A stretch of 26,593 bases of DNA, from positions 1 through 26,593 of IMG/VR virus record IMGVR_UViG_3300032245_000754. The stretch is one strand, 5' to 3'. This document shows, in pieces, positions 21,926-26,593 of this stretch (position 1 is its first letter; every line of letters starts with the position of its first letter). Source of the stretch: a virus. The notes under the pieces are model-generated. The model was not told the origin of the DNA, made no database searches, and was given only the letters and a program-made list of their open reading frames with translations. The position numbers and the translations under genes were made by a program.

Positions 21926-24144
21926 GTTCCTGGAGAAGTTCCAATGGCTTGTGAAGCATCCACAGCACCATATTGAACCACTCCTGCTAGATCCACAGAT
22001 ATGTTGGGATCTGATATAACAATATTGTTGCTGCCGAATCCTGTGAATGTAACCGAGTCCGCTGCTATGTTCGATCCACCACCACCGGTTAATGTTGCCC
22101 ATTCCACATTGCCTGTACCTGTGCTGCTTAATACTTGACCATTATCTCCCACTGTAGTAGGATATTGTAATCCACCCAATCTCACAGAACCAGTTACATT
22201 GATACCACCGTTGATTTGAATAGCTGTGCTGTCTTCTGAACTAATGTTGGTGGTTACTAGAGTTTTGGCATTTAGAGTACCAGACACGTTCACACCATCT
22301 GTGATTTGTATAGCAGTAGAATCTGCTGAATTAATTGTGTTAACACTTAATGTGCCTGTAACTGAAGGATTTGCAATGGTAGGAGCAGATGCTCGTACAA
22401 AATTACCTGTACCAGTGCCGGTATATTCTGATTCAGTTAAATGGTAGAATTCGCCCACTGTACCACCCTGTAAACCTGCCAAACTGTCGTGCAACAGTGA
22501 CAGAGGAGACACCACCAATGAAGCATTGTCTGGCCCGTCATACACATAGGTCAGTGTTCTAGCTGTGGTTGTGGTACCAAACACGATCATGGCTAATTTT
22601 GTAGCAGCAGTGATAGAGTATAAAGGTTGTGTGGATTCTGTGTTGTAGTTGGCAGCCACAGTGGAATTAACCACAGGTGATGCATTAGAAGCAAATAATT
22701 TCTTCCACACAGTACCAGCCACAGCTGATTCGTTGGTGTAGCCCGATGGAGTGGTGATAGTGACCACTGTGTCGGACGATCGAGCAGTAATTTGATACAG
22801 ACCTTGTGGTGTTTGTAGATATGAAGCTGTGGTATTGGTAGCTGAAGCATCGATAGCTGCGGTAGCAAATGGCGTGCCTGCGGACGCTGTGGCAGTGCGT
22901 GATGTGCCTGTGCCTGTGATGGTCACAGTGCCGGTTACGAAAGGCACTGCTTTGTATATGTAGTTCGCAATAGTGGTTGTGCCTGAACTGCTGTCCACAT
23001 AAACATGGTTAATGAATGACCAGTTACCTGCATCAATGGCTGTTCTGTTTAGAGCAGAAGTAATAACGAAAGCTGCCAATACATCTGTGGTGTTGTTGAT
23101 GGCTTTAGAAACTGTCTGTTCTCCTGCAGTGCCAGGAAAGTTCTGCATGGTGATAATTTCGTTATCATTGTTAGCACCTGTGGCAGTGATTGTAGGATCT
23201 GTGAGATAGAAAGAAACTCCCACACCTGCAGAAACTGCAGCACCTGATCCGTTCACCCACTGGGTGCCGTTGTATCTTAAGAATTGATCCAGCTGTGGAT
23301 TTTCTACGTCCACATCAGCAAGATCTGATAGATATGCAGTTTCTTTATATAAAACTTCTCCACCAGCTGCAAAATTAACCGGAGCACCATTAATGTTGAT
23401 ATTACTAGAATCATCGGTTACAATTCTATTAATAACAGCATTACTAACTGTCAATGTGTTGCCCACTTTTACTGATCCAGTTACATTCACAGAATCATCA
23501 ATTAATATTGTGGTTGAATCATCACTGGATATTGTGTTGGTTACTAAGGTAGGCAGAGTGGCAGTGCCAGTTGTGGTCACATTGTTTAGATAAGCAGTAC
23601 CAGTTACTTCTAGGTTGCCTTCAACATAAACTCTACCCGAAGCACTGGCCGTTAAAACAAGATTATCATTGGAACGAATGGCTGAAATATTATTACGATA
23701 AATCGATAATCCTTCGGTATTAAAAGTGTAGGCAGTTAGGTTTCCAGACACATTTACAGCATCGTTGATCTGTATTGCTGTGCTATCAGAGCTGGATAAT
23801 TCATTGACATCTAAATTTTTACTAACAGAGATGGTTAATTCATCACCAATTACTGTTGTGGTGATATTGTTTCCGCCTTTGAATTTAAATGTTTCCCCAA
23901 GATTAACTGGAGTACCAGTGGAGTCATCGCCCACAAATATAATTGGAGAAGTTTCTAGAGTTGAAGCAGCCGCGACCCACGCTCTATTTCCAAGAGTGTC
24001 GCTGGTTAGTACGTAACCCGTTGACGATGGTACACCTAAATCCGGTTCTGTTTCTGACAACTGTATAAAATTATACCTATCCGCGGATACCGCTGTAGGT
24101 GCAATCTTTTTTACCTTGCCGCTCTTTATTCTTCCACTACTCAT
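18571..24144 (-). CDS. Giant tail-fibre-like protein with tandem beta repeats, 1857 residues
   Basis: This is very probably a structural fibre or fibre-associated protein. It starts MSSGRIKSGKVKKIAPTAVS, with AAGG about 10 nt before the ATG. Residues about 65-110 hold a beta module (FVGDDSTGTPVN, then GETFKFKGGNNITTT). Residues about 110-260 and 600-650 carry repeats of the form DSTAIQIND-VNVSG. Then come FLRYNGTQWVNGSG near 300 and a trimeric-fibre-like HLTESEYTGTG near 570-580. From about residue 740 to the end there are roughly ten repeats of about 95-120 residues. The protein is rich in Ser, Thr, Gly and Asn with almost no Cys. There is no signal peptide or enzyme motif. It closes a four-gene fibre cluster. 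Host binding is inferred. Confidence 0.88.
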   Translation of the reverse strand: MSSGRIKSGKVKKIAPTAVSADRYNFIQLSETEPDLGVPSSTGYVLTSDTLGNRAWVAAASTLETSPIIFVGDDSTGTPVNLGETFKFKGGNNITTTVIGDELTISVSKNLDVNELSSSDSTAIQINDAVNVSGNLTAYTFNTEGLSIYRNNISAIRSNDNLVLTASASGRVYVEGNLEVTGTAYLNNVTTTGTATLPTLVTNTISSDDSTTILIDDSVNVTGSVKVGNTLTVSNAVINRIVTDDSSNININGAPVNFAAGGEVLYKETAYLSDLADVDVENPQLDQFLRYNGTQWVNGSGAAVSAGVGVSFYLTDPTITATGANNDNEIITMQNFPGTAGEQTVSKAINNTTDVLAAFVITSALNRTAIDAGNWSFINHVYVDSSSGTTTIANYIYKAVPFVTGTVTITGTGTSRTATASAGTPFATAAIDASATNTTASYLQTPQGLYQITARSSDTVVTITTPSGYTNESAVAGTVWKKLFASNASPVVNSTVAANYNTESTQPLYSITAATKLAMIVFGTTTTARTLTYVYDGPDNASLVVSPLSLLHDSLAGLQGGTVGEFYHLTESEYTGTGTGNFVRASAPTIANPSVTGTLSVNTINSADSTAIQITDGVNVSGTLNAKTLVTTNISSEDSTAIQINGGINVTGSVRLGGLQYPTTVGDNGQVLSSTGTGNVEWATLTGGGGSNIAADSVTFTGFGSNNIVISDPNISVDLAGVVQYGAVDASQAIGTSPGTFDTWSANDYDSAFYIAATLNNTVTEYGTASISVTTDGTDAFVSSGGIVATGTTGQLTYSAGLSTDNVTVYGTGASANNTASYLRIALGDSTTTSVTTSQAMAVVNNIAVSATAVNNNVSVGDTVGITTATKIADQFNGYSVDSTVAYDSAFYFAVSKDEISGEVGTALVSLVQDGADAYISTHGVTASGNNNNQVNYSASLVDLDHDSTYETVRLYATGSTDLNSIKYHRINLGSSTIESAPGTAMSLLAAEAYNNTVVNANVQVGEMTNIGLNEKVADVFTTSALNSAFYYAVTRDEVNGEIGTAEISLLHDGSTAYVSSGNVCQSGTTNHQMTFGADINSGKVRLAGTGATNLNSVTYYRMGLGTSTTAGSSGNVATLVSTGLGSTTTVLDSWSKTTYRAARYYISATSANGEVQNIEVRLFHDGTTSYINTFNSIYSGNNPLVTLTTNISGGNVRLLASCNFNTNVKSYRIRLSDSESGSISTYTGVIGSTSISATTGETFDTFSGASYNGVHYIVSVSNSTLNTASVYDVFVVHDGVDAYVSYNYASSDENPHLNFTATYSSGTITVKAATYNGTSYTLNAYRNHLLRSSGGYRVLDSWSKSTYRSAKYYVSASATDTGEKQNIELLVTHDGTTPYIVTYNPLYTGSSALMDFDVEIQASTFRLLAKNPREKNFTVRMYRVLLEDSASGSSSTYNKVVAGTSVGSSAQAIDTFTSSTVTGAHYIVTGYNSSEGTSSVSEVFVVTDGSDAYVSSHGLDSKNTTQLTFTAEYSSGTVTLYAASTSGSSTSVSAYRTNLFREANAGLNTIDSWSKASFRGAKYYISAKDTDTGEVSNVEALLVHDGSVAYVMPYNQNNTNSGDVPLITLAADVSGGNVRLLANAPTSVNYDVRMYRIRLSDSETASLGTYTKLLDTVTVTSDATTVDEFNSDDFLGVNYTVIAYNAAEGTASAYDVYVATEKVTAAVCSSFVSSKSGPMLTFDVEHTNGVVTLSATSNSGGNTIVNAYRWQLPEPTAADPFKVLDSWAKATYRGAKYFITVSATNLGEYNAQEVAVVHNGSDAYNTVYNLITTGDSYPNGLVTISSDISGNNVRLKAVSNGEAILKVTMVRHRTIV

Positions 24145-24156
24145 TCTTTGCCTTTA

Positions 24157-24492
24157 TTACTCGTTTGCGCTCTCTAGTATACTCAAAGTAAGTTTGAATT
24201 TACTGTTTGCACTTGCTGAAATTTTAAATTCACAGCCAGTCTCAATAACTAATTTTCCAGATACTGCCGATGCTGCATCATAAGCTGGTATAGAAAAATC
24301 TTTCAATAATTCTGTTACTGTGGATGCAGAGTTTGTTACACTGCATGTTACTGTGCCAGCTGTGCCTGTCACGTTAGTAATCTGTGCCAACAGTACGATA
24401 CCTGTGTATGATACTGGTGCTGTATAAACAGTGGTAGTTGCAGTTGTAAATTCTGCTGTTACTGTTCTGAATACGTTCAATGCCAATGCCAT
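24157..24492 (-). CDS. Small structural-type protein in the fibre cluster, 111 residues
   Basis: The product starts MALALNVFRTVTAEFTTATT and is beta-rich, with Val/Thr alternation (GIVLLAQITNVTGTAGTVTC) and a C-terminal FKISASANSKFKLTLSILES. The sequence looks like a single beta-sandwich domain, with no membrane segment. The strong GGAGGA about 8 nt before the ATG fixes the start and suggests high translation. It sits 12 nt from the giant fibre gene and 18 nt from the 535-residue gene on the same strand. I recall small proteins of this style next to fibre genes in marine T4-like phages. A collar, fibre-attachment or fibre chaperone role is possible, but none is shown. Confidence 0.82.
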   Translation of the reverse strand: MALALNVFRTVTAEFTTATTTVYTAPVSYTGIVLLAQITNVTGTAGTVTCSVTNSASTVTELLKDFSIPAYDAASAVSGKLVIETGCEFKISASANSKFKLTLSILESANE

Positions 24493-24510
24493 TTTTTATC
24501 CTCCTCTCCC

Positions 24511-26118
24511 TTAGTTGTTTAATGAGCCCTCTAGGGCTAATATATAAGGAGTTAAAACCGCAAATAAACTTCGGCTGAACGTCCTTCCGGTTATTGTTCC
24601 TGTCGCTCTGTTGAACAACAGGTCATCACCAATCCTAAAATCACCTTTGTGATCCGTACTGGTGTAGTAAACTTGTCCATCGTTGGCCTGTACGATCTCG
24701 TTCTCTTGTACAGGCACTCCGCCGCCTGATGGCAGTGCAGTGGTTAAATCATCGCCTGAACCCACATATTCGAATGTGTGGCCGCTGGCAGATATTAAAC
24801 TTCTCTTATAGAATGTTGCTGTGGTGTTGTTGGCGATAGCGTCTCTCACAGTTTCCAATAATTCCACAGTGGATTCTCCGCTGCTGTTCACAGCCGTGGA
24901 AGATACTATGGTATAATAATTCACATCTCCGTCAAATTTTACCACATCATTGACAGCTGGCCTAGAGGACAACCCGTCTATGATGATAGTGGTTCCGCTC
25001 TGGTTGGCACCATTGGTCAATCCTGTGAATAAAGCAGTGCCCACTCCATCAGCTTTCAATCCATATGTACCGAAAGATGTGTTAGAGTTTGTGATAGAAC
25101 ACTGTCCACCACTCTCGCACAGCACACCGATATTGCAACAGATAGTGAACAAGCTCACCAATTGTGCGTAACCGTCATTGAGAATGTGTACTCCTCGTCC
25201 GCCTGAGTTGAATTGTGTGTAGGCATCCACAACCATGGATTTTAATCCTGCAGCGTGTGATCCATCAATTCTCATACCTGTTCCTGTGGTTGTGATACTG
25301 GAACAGTTTTGCACATAAGGACTGGTTACAATTGTGCCTGCTGAACCATTGGGATTGAATGCAAATGCTGCTCCTGGACTCACATGGCTTCGGAAAGTAA
25401 ATCCTGTCACATAAACTTTGTTGTTCATATAGAATAAATCGGCATTGGTAGTGAGTGGTCTCACTGTGGTAGTTCTCAAATTGTCTCCCACTAGAGCCAC
25501 ACCAGCTGGTATGGTCACAGGATTGGCTTCTGTGTAATCTCCGCTCTTGACAAATACTGTGGTTCCTGTGGTGGCCACTGCTAGAGCTGCTTTGATAGTT
25601 AAGAATGATGTGGCTAGAGTTTGACCGTTGTTGCTGTCTGATCCACTCTTGGAAACGTACAGCACATTGGCCACTGCAGTGGTTCCGTCAGCACTGATAA
25701 CCAATACGTCACCAGTGGAATCTGATGACATTGATGTACTGATGCCTGTGCCTCCAGCAATTTTTATTGTCTCTCCATCAGAAATTCTTATGCCAGTAGA
25801 GTCATCGCCTACGAATGTGATACCTTGTGCAGGACTGGTAGCACTGATAGTTAGTGTGTCATCTACCAGTGATGTGGTTATGATTCCTGATCCTTTTACA
25901 TTCAGTGTTCGACCTGAATAGAATGATTCTGAAGTAGAATCATCATCTGATATTGTGAATTCTGTTCTTACGTAGGCTAGATCGTTCCATGCAGAGACAC
26001 CATCTCCAATTTTAATTCGGCGAGTGTCCAATTCATAACCGGCTTCTCCAGCAGCTAGTGTAGGATTGGCTGATGTCCAGTTTGCTGCCTGATCTCTTCG
26101 TAGTCTAATTTGTGCCAT
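24511..26118 (-). CDS. Fibre protein with beta-helix (pectate-lyase-like) domain, 535 residues
   Basis: The N-terminus (MAQIRLRRDQAANWTSANPT, then AAGEAGYELDTRRIKIGDGV) is the short domain found at the start of many phage receptor-binding and fibre proteins. Two beta modules follow (about 50-95 and 97-142, FVGDDSTGIRISDGETIKI). Residues about 149-390 look like a right-handed parallel beta-helix: LYVSKSGSDSNNGQ, FLTIKAALAVA, TVFVKSGDYTEANPV, IPAGVALVGDNLRTTTVRP, then repeated short strands. The C-terminus includes GQVYYTSTDHKGDFRIGDD and LFNRATGTITG. The ATG at 26118 has GGAGGA about 15 nt upstream, inside the preceding gene. This is probably a virion protein that binds or degrades surface sugar. 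No catalytic residues could be assigned. Confidence 0.9.
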   Translation of the reverse strand: MAQIRLRRDQAANWTSANPTLAAGEAGYELDTRRIKIGDGVSAWNDLAYVRTEFTISDDDSTSESFYSGRTLNVKGSGIITTSLVDDTLTISATSPAQGITFVGDDSTGIRISDGETIKIAGGTGISTSMSSDSTGDVLVISADGTTAVANVLYVSKSGSDSNNGQTLATSFLTIKAALAVATTGTTVFVKSGDYTEANPVTIPAGVALVGDNLRTTTVRPLTTNADLFYMNNKVYVTGFTFRSHVSPGAAFAFNPNGSAGTIVTSPYVQNCSSITTTGTGMRIDGSHAAGLKSMVVDAYTQFNSGGRGVHILNDGYAQLVSLFTICCNIGVLCESGGQCSITNSNTSFGTYGLKADGVGTALFTGLTNGANQSGTTIIIDGLSSRPAVNDVVKFDGDVNYYTIVSSTAVNSSGESTVELLETVRDAIANNTTATFYKRSLISASGHTFEYVGSGDDLTTALPSGGGVPVQENEIVQANDGQVYYTSTDHKGDFRIGDDLLFNRATGTITGRTFSRSLFAVLTPYILALEGSLNN

Positions 26119-26119
26119 T

Positions 26120-26593
26120 TTAAGCAGTTCCTCCGTCGATCAACGCTTCGGAAATGGCATTGTACACTGAATAAGCACTGCCGCCATCGATTTCCAGCTG
26201 CGTCGAAGTATTTGTTATAGTTATCACATTTCCTAGGATAGAAGTGCTGATACCCTCTCCGCTGGTAATTTGTAATGCTCCTCCATCGGGTATTGCTGTG
26301 CTTGTAGAAGCATCATCAAAGAATGTAATACCCTGTGCTTGATTAGCACCAGTAATAGTTAGGGTATCTCCTGATACTGCTGTGGTAATTCCGCCTGACC
26401 CAATGATTCTTAGAGTGTCTCCAGAATCGATTGTGGCAATAGTAGATGTGCCATCTTCCACATAGAATGAAGTGGACACACCAGAAAGTTGACTGTCCAC
26501 ATAATTTTTTGTTGCAGCATCTTGGTTAGCTACTGGATCACTCACATTGGAAATAACATTGCCACTCACACTCAATATTCCAGCAATGTTTAC
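26120..26593 (-). CDS. Tail-fibre protein, C-terminal part only (start beyond the right edge)
   Basis: The frame stays open to the right edge, so only the last 158 codons including the stop are present. A TTG at 26575 is not a convincing start because the frame continues past it. The fragment contains the fibre hallmark VANQDAATKNYVDSQLSG and two beta modules (FYVEDGTSTIATIDSGDTL and ITFFDDASTSTAIPDGG) like those in the next two large genes. It ends YNAISEALIDGGTA. The stop is 1 nt before the next ATG, and the next gene's Shine-Dalgarno lies inside it. This indicates one co-transcribed fibre operon reading right to left. Confidence 0.85.
   Translation of the reverse strand, partial: VNIAGILSVSGNVISNVSDPVANQDAATKNYVDSQLSGVSTSFYVEDGTSTIATIDSGDTLRIIGSGGITTAVSGDTLTITGANQAQGITFFDDASTSTAIPDGGALQITSGEGISTSILGNVITITNTSTQLEIDGGSAYSVYNAISEALIDGGTA

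Noticed and set aside
24511-26593. Diversity-generating retroelement target in the fibre genes
   Set aside because: The fibre N-terminus recalls variable receptor proteins, but no reverse transcriptase and no template/variable repeat pair with adenine-specific changes was seen in the window.
1-26593. tRNA genes
   Set aside because: No cloverleaf with a recognisable TPsiC-arm and anticodon stem was noticed by eye. A covariance-model search would be needed to exclude one fully.

Overview
This window is about 26.6 kb of AT-rich DNA (roughly two-thirds A+T by eye) from the virion-gene region of a T4-like contractile-tailed phage. Recognisable T4-type genes are both terminase subunits (gp16, gp17), sheath (gp18), tube (gp19), neck/tail-completion proteins (gp13, gp14, gp15), head completion (gp4), a gp54-like tube initiator and gp1 kinase. 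Base composition, the gp14, gp18 and gp19 sequence style, and several unnamed proteins remembered from marine T4-like phages point to a marine myovirus of Pelagibacter or picocyanobacteria. The sequence alone does not fix the host. No tRNA, CRISPR array, integrase or host gene was seen.

Layout: (1) 1-8.8 kb, all minus strand: a large unnamed protein running off the left edge, gp17, three unnamed proteins, gp16, gp4, a small unnamed protein and the gp54-like protein. (2) 8.8-12.6 kb, minus: gp19 and an oversized gp18, closed by a hairpin terminator. (3) 12.6-14.6 kb: a plus-strand HNH endonuclease facing gp1 kinase, a 58-residue protein and gp13. (4) 14.6-17.6 kb, plus strand: gp14, gp15 and a Nudix hydrolase, divergent from gp13 across 43 bp. 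(5) 17.6-18.5 kb, minus: three small unknowns, one a membrane protein and one with its own strong promoter. (6) 18.6-26.6 kb, minus: four fibre or fibre-associated genes, including an 1857-residue protein with about ten tandem repeats.

Together these genes build and fill the virion: gp16/gp17 package DNA, gp4/gp13/gp14 finish the head and neck, gp15/gp18/gp19/gp54-like build the tail, and the right-hand genes probably make the host-binding fibres. gp1, Nudix and HNH are non-structural genes embedded among them.

The most distinctive signal is regulatory. Ten genes that begin apparent transcription units carry TAAATA (the T4 late-promoter core, TATAAATA) only 4-9 nt before the ATG and have no obvious Shine-Dalgarno. 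Genes inside units instead have a Shine-Dalgarno or a TAATG stop/start overlap. This predicts leaderless or nearly leaderless late mRNAs. I did not find a clearly new enzymatic or defence system.
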